In this document: positions 42,376 through 53,149 of the stretch, piece after piece
Layout of the letters: every line of letters begins with the position of its first letter
How positions within the stretch are numbered: position 1 is the first letter of the stretch
NCBI GenBank assembly: GCA_021014325.1
Contig: CM037459.1
Coordinates: 16,084,501-16,148,500 of the forward strand
Direction: 5' to 3'
DNA: 64,000 bases
Origin: Plazaster borealis
Lineage: Eukaryota; Echinodermata; Asteroidea; Forcipulatida; Labidiasteridae
Notes under the pieces: model-generated
Told to the model about the DNA's origin: nothing
Seen by the model: the letters and a program-made list of their open reading frames with translations, nothing else
Databases searched by the model: none
Program-made: the position numbers and the translations under genes

Positions 42376-43617
42376 TGTGACAGGTCATTTTCATATATCT
42401 CTTGAGCAGCGCCCTCACTTGAACTTTAAACTTTCTTATGTACAGTATCTATCCCAAGTATTTCATTCTTCCCAGTCATTCTTACCACAGCACTGATACA
42501 GCCAACATCATTTTTTGTCTGTGGTCCGAGATCCATTTACAAACTATTCTTAAAGTTTGATAGAGAAGAAGCTTGGAGGATCACCCCATGGTTGTTCTAT
42601 AGTGACTAGGCTGGGGTAAGTGTAATTACATTGTATTTCAAAGTTGATTTGTTACTGCTTTTCTAGTCTCAATATCATAATATGTTTAGAAAGTTACTTT
42701 GATTTGAAACAGTGCTTCATGATTAACTTCATTACTCAATCGGAGTATTTCTCTTATTAGTGTACCCTTTCATTAATAAAGTTCATTAATATTACTACTT
42801 TAATTAGTTATATTATTCATTGATTGCTTTGAATCCTTAAGATCCGAGTAGAAAGTGCCTTTAATTCATCCATTTATTATTGCAAGACTTATACTTGAAT
42901 TGTTGGTTTATAGAACTTCTTTTTAAACTCTATTAATTGATTCTAATTGATAACTTTGCTAATAAGACATTTATTTGCTTTAGTTTCATTTATATTTGCT
43001 TGGTTTAGTTCGAAAGCACTATCTTGTAAGTGTTGTGGTCAAACTTTCCCATGTCTTAGTGTATACATACCATTGTTTTATGTACTCAAGGTCAACTCAT
43101 TATGCCTCACTGTAGTGGAATGTTTAATTTCTCTGTGGTAGAGTTTCCTTGGGGTATACACAGCAGCAAGAAAGTACTGTTCTCTACTGTAAACTCATTA
43201 TGTATTCACTCCCACAAGTGCTGCCATAGTTTATGTTTTTCTTGATCCAAGTCTTTGGAATGGCTAGCTACAGTATTATAGGCTGTTAGTGGTTTTTATT
43301 ACTTTATTGTAGAACCATTTCTATGCACTTTGACTTAAATTTCCAGTTAAAGTAAATTGTTTAATCCGAGTTTGGACTCACATTTATGCTTTGATTTTCT
43401 ATGCTTATTTTCTATCATCACTATTTCTCATATGAATTTCTTTGCTCAATTGGTATTTTCCAAAGCTTAGTATTTATACGGAAATTGTTTATTGTATCTT
43501 TTCAGGTTTTATTTTGTTTGATAACAAAGTTCATGCAGTAACACCATAATAAAGAACAAGGCACTGTATACATGTATGTACACCATCCTTGTCGTGTCAC
43601 ATTTTCTGGGTGTCACA
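42376..43617 (+). mobile_element. solo LTR (1242 bp), provirus A-related ends
   Basis: Starts TGTGACAGGTCATTTTCATA and ends GGTGTCACA. Flanks TATG (42372-42375) and TATC (43618-43621) are a probable 4 bp target duplication with one change. No internal coding region; the open stretch at 42947-43141 is not supported. The interior is similar to the solo LTR at 55941-57599 (for example ATGCCTCACTGT, CCTTGGGGTATA and CTCTGTAAACTCATTAT-type words). Confidence 0.8.
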
Positions 43618-43619
43618 TA

Positions 43620-44090
43620 TCCACGGATGGCTATGATTTCTTCCACAATTTTAGTGCCACAGTTGGAGCTTTATGATCAGGAAGTGCATAGCATTCTGTC
43701 CACCAGGTAACCGCCAACTACCACCACAAATTTGTTTCAACAGGTCATGACTGGAAGAGATCTCATAATATCGACGGCAAGTCTTTCCAGTGCTGCTCCA
43801 ACCTGGTAATGAACCATCTTTGCTCTCTTGGCTCTCTCTGTGGGCTTGCATCTCCGGCACTCCTTGCAATTCTGGACCCATCAACGTGCGGACGTGCGCA
43901 TTGACGGCCAGTAAAAGTTGCTTCGACACAACTTAAAGAATGTCTTGGCTACCCCCAGATGGCCCGCAGTTTTCTGATCATGGAAGTGCTTCATAACGGT
44001 TGACCGCATGTCTCGAGGCGCTAACACTCTCAGTCGGCAACTGTCAGTCGGTCTAGTTGGCTCCCAGTGGATATATACAAGATTCCACAT
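43620..44090 (-). pseudogene. element C integrase N-terminal part
   Basis: The minus strand shows MKHFHDQKTAGHLGVAKTFF and FYWPSMRTS (zinc-domain His region), then in shifted frames a CRNCKEC-like Cys pair, LERLAVDIM (first Asp region) and IVEEIIAI. The second Asp and the Glu are missing because the core was deleted. Confidence 0.7.
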
Positions 44091-44205
44091 TCCATTACCA
44101 TCCGTTCATAACGGGCCCACCAGAACTTCACCTCCGAACCCCTCCTGGACACTTCTTCACACGATGGTCTTCACTGTCTTTCAACCCATTCCAACAACTC
44201 TCTCA

Positions 44206-44905
44206 ATAGACCATGCAAGTCTCGCGCATTATATGAACTCCCGGGACCATTGTGGTCCCAACCATATGGAGATTTAGGTGGGCAAGATTTTGTTTTGTCA
44301 ATTATTTTATTTTAACGTGGTTTATGACCATGAACATTTATATGTTGTTGGGAATGTAATACTTAGTGATAAAAAATAGGAAAGTAAAATCAATTCAACA
44401 TTTTAACAAAAAAAACCCAAGAATTAAACTCGACCTCAGCTTCCAGTTGCTGCACAAGAATTAAGAATTTTGTGCTCACCTCCGATCACAAAACGGATTT
44501 TGGATGCGCGATGATAATCGCCAGATGCTGTAATTGCAACGTGAAGCCTTTTCATAGCAGTCTATGGTTGTTGAGGCATCAGCGTTCTCTATAAACTGCC
44601 TCAAGCATTAATTTTACGCCCGTGTGATCATCACAAATCCACGTAAGTGGTTTCTGAAAAGTTAAGATCAAATAAGCATTCTTGTCCCAGAGTTTTGATT
44701 TTGCTTCAAAAATATTTAACACATTATTTTTGTACTTAAAAAAACTAAAACTGATTTTATACACATGTATGTAATGAGTATTTTTGTTGTTCAGATTTTA
44801 TCATTGAATGTAATTAAAAAAACGAAGATTTGATTTCAGAGAAAAAAATGTTCTTCATTTGACGTACTTTCTCGTTCCGATACGTGCGAGACTTGTACAG
44901 TCTAT
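44206..44905. mobile_element. ~700 bp TIR element, copy 2 (inverted)
   Basis: Ends ATAGACCATGCAAGTCTCGC and GCGAGACTTGTACAGTCTAT match the TIRs of copy 1 (27222-27927) with single-base changes. The whole interior is the reverse complement of copy 1 at roughly 85-90% by eye. It is inserted into element C upstream of integrase, so copy 2 is younger than element C. Confidence 0.8.
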
Positions 44906-45007
44906 TCGCTGTCTTCTCACGGGAAGCGTGCAATATTGTCACAGTTCAGGTCAGGTTCCACATTGGGAGTCGATGCCTGTACCTGCAATGCAGCATAAAC
45001 CGTTGAT

Positions 45008-45775
45008 GAGGCTGCTTGCCCGGCAGTGAGGCTACCTGTACCGGCGCCAAGGCTGCCTGTACAAGTGGTGAGGCTACCTGTACTGGCGGTGAGGGTACCT
45101 GTACCGGCAGTGAGGCTATAGTACCGGTGGTGAGGCTACCTGTACCGGCGGTGAGGGTTCCTGTACCGGCTGTGAGGCTGCCTGTACAGGCGGTGAGGCT
45201 ACCTGTACCGGCGGTGAGGCTACCTGTACCGGCGTTGAGGGTTCCTGTACCGGCTGTGAGGCTGCCTGTACCGGCGGTGAGGGTTCCTGTACCGGCAGTG
45301 AGGCTATAGTACCGGTGGTGAGGCTACCTGTACCGGCGGTGAGGGTTCCTGTACCGGCTGTGAGGCTGCCTGTACAGGCAGTGAGGCTACCTGTACCGGC
45401 GGTGAGGGTTCCTGTACCGGCTGTGAGGCTTCCTGTACAGGCGGTAAGGCTACCTGTACCGGCTGTGAGGCTAAGTTTACCGGCGGTGAGGGTTTCTGTA
45501 CCGGCGGTGAGGGTTCATGTACCGGCTGTGAGGCTACCTGTACCGGCAGTGAGGGTTCCTGTACCAGCTGTGAGGCTACCTGTACTGGTGGTGAGGGTTC
45601 CTGCACCGGCTGTGAGGCTGCCTGTACCGACGGTGAGGCTACCTGTACCAGCGGTGAGGCTACCTGTACCGGCGGTGAGGCTACCTGTACCGGCGGTGAG
45701 GCTACCTGTACCGGCGGTGAGGGTTCCTGTACCGGCTGTGAGGCTACCTGTACCGGTCATGAGGCTGCATGCACT
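45008..45775 (-). repeat. 21 bp minisatellite coding heptads, array 2
   Basis: About 36 units of GGTGAGGCTACCTGTACCGGC with variants GGTTCCTGTACCGGCTGTGAG. On the minus strand one frame reads TGSLTAG heptads, another PVQVASQ; on the plus strand VRLPVPA heptads run open for over 200 codons. The unit is related to array 1 (both contain TACCGGCGGT(T/G)(G/A)GGCTGCC). It lies between the RNase H and integrase parts of element C. A higher-order ~126 bp pattern is suggested by repeated blocks at 45130-45300 and 45310-45430. Confidence 0.85.
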
Positions 45776-45849
45776 GCCGGCATGCCACAACGAAGGTGTT
45801 CAACCTCAAGCACGGTACCTTGGGGTATCTTACCTCTTTCTCTCCGTGA

Positions 45850-46740
45850 TCACAGTTAGAAAAACACTTCCTCGACAAGGCATCAGCATTGTTGTGTTGG
45901 TTCCCAGGACGATGTTTAATGATGAAATTGTATATATATGCTAAGTTTTTGTAGCCACCTGGTCAACTGTCCTTTGGGGTCTTTCGCACCATAGTGCCAC
46001 TTCAATGGTCTATGGTTGATCCTGACACGAAAATGTTTCCCATACAGGTAGTGATGATACTACTTCATGAAGAAGACCACGGCCAAGAGCTCACGTCTTA
46101 TGATACAATAGTTTCTTTCTTGCTTTGTCAGTGACCTGCAGCCATTTGCTATCACATGCTCTCTGCCTTCCTGAATCTGCGACAACACGGCACCGACTGT
46201 AAATCCACTAGTGTCCGTGTCAAGGACAAATTGTTCGGTCGGGTCTGGGTAGGCCAGTATTGGGGCGGATGTCAAGCAGTACTTCAACTGCTCAAATGCC
46301 TCCTGGCTCTCTTCTAGTTAGGAGGTGTGATCTTGCGATTGCGGCAAATCCTTCTACAAACCATCAGTAATATGACACCAGTCCCAGGAAACTTTGAACA
46401 TCTGTCACAGCCATTGGCTGAGCCCACTCCTGTATTGCGCGGACCTTCTCCAGGTCAGTTTTGATTCCCTCTGGTATAACAACATGACCCCAAAACTCCA
46501 CCTCCTTTTGAAAGAACTTGCATTTCTAGGGTAATTAGTTTGAGGTTTGCTTCCTTAAGCCTTTTGCAGCACCAGACACAGTCTTTGCATGTGCTCCTCA
46601 AAGGTATTTCCGAAGACGATAATGTCTTCCCCAGACATACAATCCTGTCCCCACTGCAGACAGTGCGTGTATCCTTTCCCCGTTTTTTTCGTCACTCTTG
46701 GTGAAATTTTGTGCAATTCTTTGATAATCTGTGGCAGCGG
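45850..46740 (-). pseudogene. element C RT end and RNase H
   Basis: On the minus strand from 46740: SGEDIIVFGNTFEEHM-like sequence (just past the catalytic box), HVVIPEGIKTDLEKVRAIQE, VQSFLGLVSYY (46490-46375), then RNase H with FVLDTDTSGFTVGAVLSQ (Asp), RRELLAVVFFMK (Glu) and PGNQHNNADALSRKC (last Asp, near 45880). Frameshifts lie near 46310, 46560 and 46070. The RT catalytic YLDD itself is lost in the deletion that joins RT to gag. Confidence 0.75.
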
Positions 46741-46911
46741 TGAGGAAGCCTGTACTAGTAGTTAGTCGTTAGTTCAGGTAGCAATACAAGTGGTTGGCCA
46801 ACTTTCCCCGCTTTGTGCCATGCCTCCGCTTCTGCCACGATTTCCACCGCCTAATCTAATGATGTAGGCTTACATGTACCCTGAAATAAAGCTTGTTTCA
46901 GTTCGTAATCA

Positions 46912-47243
46912 TCAAGTGCGTTCTTGAACTGTTCGATTGCAAAAATCATCCTGAAAGGTCACACCACAATCTGGGTAAGCTCTGCGAACTAACTTTCTTA
47001 TTGCAAGTCCGAGTTCGGCCACAGTTTCTCCTCGATGTCTTTTCCGCATAGTCAGCTCTGCACGATGGCGTATATCCACTGTCTCTCTGTGCCAAACAGG
47101 CATTCTAGAGCTTTCACTAGAGCGTTGTAGTTGGACTGTGACTCTTTGGGCAAAGAGCAAGCCACTCCTAGCGCCTGCCCTTCCAGTGCCACCAATAAGT
47201 AGTCAGCCATCTGTTGGTCATTCCATTTGTTAATTTGTCCCAC
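46912..47243 (-). pseudogene. element C gag fragment
   Basis: The minus strand shows ADYLLVALEGQALGVACSLP and SNYNALVKALECLFG, then in another frame IRKLVRRAYPDCGVTFQDDF. This is the L...L.G.A......L......Y..L...L...F pattern of gypsy gag capsids. About 110 residues remain, broken by a frameshift near 47060. No zinc knuckle. Confidence 0.65.
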
Positions 47244-47827
47244 TCTCTAGAAGTGAACAATATAGTCCTCCACGCAAAAGGAACCATCAAACTCACGAGC
47301 CTTTATCCTCAGGGTCAGCTTGGTATTTGCCACACTCACAAGACGGCGCCCCCCCCTCCTACCTACCGCCTTTGGAGGTTTCCGTGTGCTCATCGGGCGG
47401 CCTTTGCGTACAAGGAGCAGGGCTCACAACCAGCGTTAACCACGGGGAGAAGGAAGGGAGATTTGTGGCACCTCAAACCACGTCTATAGTTTTGGTCATC
47501 GTTGCTGTCTGACAACTCGCTGCACGTCACCCTCCACTGTGCTCTTACACCGTCTTGAAACTGCCAACGCCCTGAATGTTCAACACTAGCCCCAGGCGCT
47601 GATCCTTCTACCTTACGGGATATGATCTGGGACGGAGCCGGTGTCGTCAATCATCCCGTTTCCATATGGTTTTATTTCTGCTGCGTCGGACATACCCGTT
47701 CTGTTCCCAAACGAACCTTGCAGATACTCAATATGCATGGAGATGTCGCTGATTTCGTCCTCGAGACTCCTTCCTGATGATCCGTAACTTGCCATTTCTT
47801 CGTATCGCAATACTTATTCAGAAATCC

Positions 47828-47843
47828 CACCGCTGCCACCATT
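47828..47843 (-). promoter_or_regulatory. primer-binding site of element C
   Basis: Directly after the LTR end CGCTACA the minus strand reads AATGGTGGCAGCGGTG, a typical gypsy tRNA primer site start (TGGTGGCAGCGG). It supports the LTR boundary; the priming tRNA was not assigned. Confidence 0.65.
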
Positions 47844-48305
47844 TGTAGCGAATGGCCTATGGGTCCTAATTGTTTCTGATTCCTTAGAACACCAAGAAAA
47901 GGGGAGCCCGAGACTGAAGTGAAGAAAAAATCAGCTTTATTCTTAACAACTCTGGTCTGTTTCTGCCTAGAGCTTTATACAACACAACTGATTTAAACAA
48001 CAAAAAGCAAAGAGTGAGTCATCTTGGCTCCTGGTCAATGTTTTCCCGCTGGCATGAACACAACAGTCCATTTATAGTCCATACTTCCGGTCCAATGTCT
48101 GGAGAGCGAGAGTTCTCACGCCGGCAATTGCCTGGCAGTTGCAATGTCCATTACATTATAATCACAACCAAACTTTTTAAACACGTCATAACAATTGATA
48201 GTCTCACAAGTAGTTCTACAGTAACTACAACAATCCTAACCCTAAAACCTCAAATTTATGATGCCCAATTACAATGAAAACAAGCAAATGATTTTAGGAG
48301 TGACA
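47844..48305 (-). repeat. 5' LTR of element C (462 bp)
   Basis: On the minus strand starts TGTCACTCCTAAAATC and ends TTCGCTACA. It contains TATAAAG (47973-47979) and AATAAAG (47935-47941) in the order expected of promoter and polyadenylation signals. The start is defined by TG and the end by the primer site; no full second LTR was found. Confidence 0.7.
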
Positions 48306-49639
48306 CTTCTCATTCCCCCTCCCCAGCAGTTCTACCTCAATGACCTGATTAGGGGACGAATCGAACGCATCACATCATATCAGTAAACTGCTTTAGTAAG
48401 GTGTCATATAAAAACAAGTTTGATATTCCAGAAATTGTTTTAAGTCTAATTCTACCTAACTCTACCTCCATGGTGTAACATAATGCTTGCAAAGAAACAA
48501 GCATGCCAACGCAGCCAAACATTTCAACTGCACCAAATACATGTACATGTAATTACACATGCTGCATGTGCCACGCTGTAAATTACTCATTTAAAAACCA
48601 TTACTAAAACACCACGCTACATAAATGTACAAGTAAAGTAAATTTAAATGTACATGAACATCAATCGACCATCATAGCTCGCGTGTGCAGTATGTAATGT
48701 TCGCGTTCAATCGGAAGATTAATTAATAATTCATGAAATTATTAATTAGTCTTTCATGAAACGCTCCAACTCCCATGGAAAGTTGGGGGAAAACAATGAA
48801 AGACATACATGTAGGCCCTGAAATGAAAATAGACCTTCGCTCAAAGTCAGAAATTTTACAGAAGTATATAATTATAGCACCCTTTGTAGTAGTAATCGAT
48901 CCATTTCGGCTAAACGCAAAACGCAAAGGTCTTGGAACCAAGACTATGGTTCAGACAGCTTTTGGTGATTCATGATCAAGTTGTTATAACTATACAGTAA
49001 TGGATTTAGATTTGGCATAGTGCTTGCAAAATTCATGAGGCTGTGATTCCACCCAAGTGTTTCATTGGTGGGAGCACACCTGAATCCTTTGACTCTGTTA
49101 TGAAACATGTTTAAATTGTCATTTTCATAACTGCTAAAGCCAGAGTCCTTTTTTTCTCCCCTTTCTTTTTTGTCTTCTTCTTTTGACAGATTTAGTATAA
49201 GTCTTTGCTTCTTTCATTTGATTGTTTTCCTTTGAATCCAATATCCTTACCCCTCCCAAGTTCAACTATGCATCCCTCCTTCTTTTCACAATTCTGTCTC
49301 TCTCATCGGCCCTTACCTTTTTCAACACCCATTCTTAACACCACATCTCCTCTTCATCTTTTATCAAACTGGTAGAGACCAACCAAGCTAAGTTTACTGA
49401 ATCCAATCTGTATGGACTACTTTAGCCACAACATGGGGTCTCATCCCTACAACCAATAATCTATGGAATTACATGTATGTCTTCAAGTTTATTGGCTTTC
49501 GCAACCCAATTTCTTTTTTAAAAGCTGTTATTAGTGAGTATGTTTTATGTGGTTCAATTAATAAATAAACGCGAGTTGATTTGCTGTAGGCTACAGATTG
49601 GTAGCTAACATCACTCTATTCAAGTACCATAAACCTCAC
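48306..49639. other. intron of FAM81-like gene, unassigned
   Basis: 49030-49130 is a second copy of the dispersed repeat at 31255-31345. Around 49380-49570 the plus strand reads weakly like the C-terminal tail of a LINE reverse transcriptase (NNLWNYMYVFKFI ... ISFLKAVISEY), ending in AATAAATAAA; this is too weak to call. A pair of overlapping open stretches at 48723-48975 is not supported. Confidence 0.35.
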
Positions 49640-49769
49640 CTTTCTCTCCATTCCCTCAATGACTCTAGCGTGATGCAAATGATTTTCTTGAGTCTGTTTG
49701 GTGAGAGACATAATCGATTCATCTAGTTTGCGGATATCTCCTGACAGCTTGGCAATAGATATGTCACAT
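49640..49769 (-). CDS. FAM81: FAM81-like protein, internal exon
   Basis: 130 bases, entering in phase 2 (the first base completes an Arg codon split with the previous exon) and leaving in phase 0. Acceptor TTAG ends at 49770; donor GTGAGG begins at 49639. It encodes CDISIAKLSGDIRKLDESIM then SLTKQTQENHLHHARVIEGM, ERK. The CD.SIA.LS start is the most recognisable match to FAM81A, which has nearly the same string at the same place. Amphipathic, coiled-coil forming. Too short and too phase-shifted to be noticed as an open frame. Confidence 0.88.
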
Positions 49770-51590
49770 CTAATAAAGGAAACAGATTAAGGTATATTCA
49801 ATAACTGTTCTCATTGTAACTACATGTACATATAGATCGAGTTGACTTTACCACTATAGTTAGAGTCAGTTTTAAATAGAGACTGCAGTCTGGACTAAGT
49901 TCCGATTTCAAGACTCTTTTTGTAGGTCTTAGTCCTAGGCTCGGTCTCCCCACGTTCAGCTCTTTATTTGGAGTATGTACATTTTTCAATCAGTCTCAAT
50001 AAAAAAGACAATAGAATACATTGACAAATATTACATTATTCAAAATTAACAATCCCAACCACCCAAAATCCATCTTATCGTTATTTCTTGATTTTGATTG
50101 ATTTTGAAACAAACTCAATTGATTTGGTTGTGATCAAATTGACAGTGCTCAATAAAGCTTGACAACAACATAAACAACAGTTAATTAGTGAATGTTAAAG
50201 AGCTACTCGACCGAGAAAAAAGAAAAAGTAGTATTTGCTGAAATTCATAGTGCTCAATGAATACGGTCATACAGTTTACATCTAGGAGCAAGTTGGGGTG
50301 GGTGACTAGAGCCAACTAGACTTAACTATAGTTAATCTAGATGTCACTCGAATACTGCAATGTTTGACTTAAGCCTGTGACTCTACTTTTAATTTACTTT
50401 TCTAAACGTTTAAACGTTTAAAGGTTTGTCGGAGGCAGGTCAATTTGTTCCAAAATACACAAACAAAAAGGCACTTTCATTCAAAGCTTAATGTACAACG
50501 GAGTCCCAACATGTTTTAACTATTAATATTTAGACTGTACCCTGTATTGGTATATTTTGTAAACTTATACCGAGAGATAATCCTTCACGATCTTCATCAA
50601 CATTTCTACAGAGTCAAAGTCACATGAATTTCCCCTTATTGCCCATGGATACAAAGTCGGCAGCTTTGAGAGTTACACTTTATGTGCATTTTATTAACGA
50701 CAACTGTGCAGTTTGTTTGTTACATTCATGCATAAAAAGTAATTGATGTAGCAGCCACCGCCATGTGAATCTTTAAATTTCATTGGTGGTTGCGTGGTTG
50801 AGACGATGTTATCAACGCCCCCCTTTTCCAAGTATGAGTGTAGTCTCACAGCTGTAAGACTCAACTCCAGGCCCTCCTACTTTCCCACATGTCCTTCTTG
50901 TCATTGCAGCTTGACTAGAAGATTTTCTTTTCCAGTCGAGCCTCGCCCGAGCACGGTGTACATTTTGAATTTTTGATCGATGTAATTTAAAATACCCTGA
51001 AATTTTGTATAACGATTGAGAGTTTAAAAGCAGTAATAAGTAAAAACACTATAAAAAGGAGAACACTGGAGCAAATAAAGGTTACAGGACGAAATAAAAG
51101 TTGGGACTCTTGCAAATGTTGAAAATAGAAATGTGACTGATCAACCTGTTTAGGAGACATATAGCACCCTTACAATGAATCGATAGAGGCCAAAACCAGA
51201 CACAGAATTGACCGTCTCACATAGAGCGAAACCAGGGTGCTAAATTAATGGTTGCCTGGTTGCTCGGGGCAACCCAAAAAAATTATCGGAATGTTTACAC
51301 CACTGATAGTCGTACATGTGCATGACGACTGCGTGCACCACACTTTCCAGCAACCGCTGGTGCCGCGCAGTCGTTATGCTTCACATTGTAACTCTAAAGC
51401 AGGCTTTAGTGAACATTTTTACAACAGACAGCTGAGTTTAGCCTGTCCTGAAACAGGTTGTCAAGTTGGCTAAATAAGATCCTAACACACATGATTATTG
51501 CAGCTAGCTAGCCTAGGACAAATCATTCATACAGTCATCTGTGATATGTGTTTTAAATGGGAATCCTTTGGTCAACTTAAAATTGGACTT
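49770..51590. other. FAM81-like gene intron, unassigned
   Basis: First part of the 2,652 bp intron (49770-52421). No gene, RNA or clear repeat was recognised; open stretches at 49798-49989, 50794-50976 and 51252-51473 lack domains. Confidence 0.4.
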
Positions 51591-51885
51591 AGCGGTCTAG
51601 TTCACCGGACCCAAGCTCTGGTGTTGTCAGCAGCAGAGTGTGGGTTTGAATCCCAGTCATGACACTTGTGCCCTTGAGCAAGGCACTTAGTCATAATTGC
51701 TTCGTAAAAAGTTGGGAAGATAGTGCACTCTGCTCTACCAGCTAGGCTCCTAGTGGATGATACCCATGCCTACATCCTTGCGTACTCTGAAGGGGGTAAC
51801 CCTGTTTCAGCCCCATGAGTAGGTGGCAACGTGCCTCTGTGGCAGTTGATTTGGGTCGATAGCCAATATTGGTTAAGTGTAGCCC
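51591..51885 (+). repeat. tRNA-derived SINE
   Basis: The head has GCGGTCTAGTTCACCGGACC (A-box region) and GGGTTTGAATCCC (B box, about 51650). It continues with CATGACACTTGTGCCCTTGA and GCAAGGCACTTAGTCATAA, the same SINE body start as at 9533. The body runs on through ACCAGCTAGGCTCCTAGTGG to about 51885. It has both a tRNA head and the conserved body, so it is more complete than the 9525 copy. Confidence 0.75.
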
Positions 51886-52421
51886 TCACCTTCAAGTGGC
51901 CATCCGGCCTCGTGATGTTAGGCGATATCTCACGCAAAAAATATTTAAACAAATAAAAATTAAAAATGTCAATGAAACATCGGAAATTGGGAAAAATGTC
52001 CTCCACGGATTCGGATGTATACCCGGTACACCCACCAACAGCAAGGGATTCTGGCCTATTATCCCTAACACCCAAAAAACTTTGTTAAAACAATTTATTT
52101 TGCAAACTATCAAATCCCCGTCCACAAACAATGGTGTTCTAACTCCCGACACTTATCTAACTCCCGACACTTATGTCACATACACTGGTAAACACAGGTA
52201 ACGTTGCTCTGTGTTGATTTCGTGTCGGAAACCATGAAGAAGAGCACCACCAAAATTCTACATTTGTTGGTCAAATCGGCCGTACTCAGACATGTGTATG
52301 CATTGCTCATCGGTATTAGTATTTAAGTGAGACTGCAATCACCTTACACTAAAATGAACCCCATCTTTCAAATCTGCCTTCCGGCTGTATGTACAGTACA
52401 TGTACTTCTACTTGTACGTAC
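51886..52421. other. FAM81-like gene intron, unassigned
   Basis: Overlapping open stretches on both strands at 51869-52201 show no domain. Short direct repeat CTAACTCCCGACACTTAT at about 52139 and 52157. Confidence 0.4.
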
Positions 52422-52540
52422 CTGCCAACTCTCTGCCGTAAGTCAGATATTGATCCAACATGCTGGATTTCCAAGCTTTTAACAGAGTTGTCCATGTGTT
52501 CAGAAACTTGTCGTCTGTTGCGGAGTTGTTCTTCTATCAC
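52422..52540 (-). CDS. FAM81: FAM81-like protein, internal exon
   Basis: 119 bases, phase 0 in, phase 2 out. Acceptor ATGTAG at 52541-52546; donor GTACGT begins at 52421. It encodes VIEEQLRNRRQVSEHMDNSV then KSLEIQHVGSISDLRQRVGR. The string LE.....(I/L).DLR.RV.R directly before RCD is the same order as in FAM81A, and the split Arg codon is completed by the exon at 49769. The product is part of a long coiled coil. Confidence 0.88.
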
Positions 52541-52980
52541 CTACATTTTAGTACAAAGTCAAAACAGACCTGTTTAATCAGAATCACATACATGAACATC
52601 CTCTTTTATGGTAAATAATAAATGCATTTTTTCTTTTACTCCAGTTCATCACTAATGTCCAACAGATGTTGGAACTATTTAAGGTCAGCTTCATAAATGA
52701 AAAGTGCATTTTCTGTTGAAACTGTACAATTTGTGCTTTCCTACTGTGTATCATTATAACAGAAGACTTGGACACATTTTTCAAGGACAAAGGAACAGAT
52801 ATCTAATGGTTGCAGCGGTAAGACAAGATAAAACGCACGAAACGTTCTGTGTGTTACGAGTTCAACAGCTGAAAGCTCACTGTGCAGCATGCACCATGTA
52901 TGCACTCAGTGTCACACTTCAGTGGCCTACAGACTATGACAAAAGGTGCCAGAAACATGGCCAAAATCACTCTTTACTAA
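52541..52980. other. FAM81-like gene intron, unassigned
   Basis: Start of the 11,431 bp intron. A 94-codon plus-strand stretch (52704-52988) has several Cys and His but no recognised domain and runs into a MITE; not called. Confidence 0.4.
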
Positions 52981-53146
52981 GGGAATAAAAGAGTGGCGAC
53001 GAGTTCTTAAACGGCCGTTTAAAACCGGCAGGGTCGTGGCTGTGCGATAAAGGCGCGAGCCGAAGGCGAGGGCCTTTATCGCACGGCCATGACCCTGCAA
53101 GGTTTTAAATGGCCGTTTAAGAACGAGTCTCTACTCTTTTATTCCC
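52981..53146. mobile_element. palindromic MITE, GGGAATAAAAGAGT termini
   Basis: The left arm GGGAATAAAAGAGT...ACGAGTTCTTAAACGGCC, then GGCAGGGTCGTGGCTGTGCG and ATAAAGGC, returns inverted as GCCTTTATCGCACGGCCATG ... AGTCTCTACTCTTTTATTCCC. About 166 bp with arms of ~75 bp around a GCGAGCCGAAGGCGAG centre. This element type is common in marine invertebrates by my recollection. RNA from it would fold into a long hairpin. Confidence 0.8.
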
Positions 53147-53149
53147 ATT

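Larger units (their letters stand above)
41640..48305 (-). mobile_element. Ty3/gypsy element C, defective, with nested insertions
   Basis: Minus-strand order: 5' LTR (48305-47844), primer site, leader and gag (about 47810-46912), large deletion (protease and most of RT), RT end and RNase H (46740-45850), heptad minisatellite (45775-45008), 706 bp-type TIR element (44905-44206), integrase start (44090-43620), solo LTR (43617-42376), integrase C-terminal domain (42369-42139), second heptad minisatellite (42078-41793). A weak 3' LTR piece (CGTTTTCCCGC, GAACACAACAGTC near 41706-41740) matches the 5' LTR near 48039-48068. Stops and frame changes throughout. Confidence 0.75.

Noticed and set aside
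45016..45944. Long plus-strand open reading frames with VRLPVPA repeats as a structural protein gene
   Set aside because: The 21 bp unit has no stop in most frames on either strand, so long open stretches arise automatically; the array lies inside a minus-strand gypsy pol.
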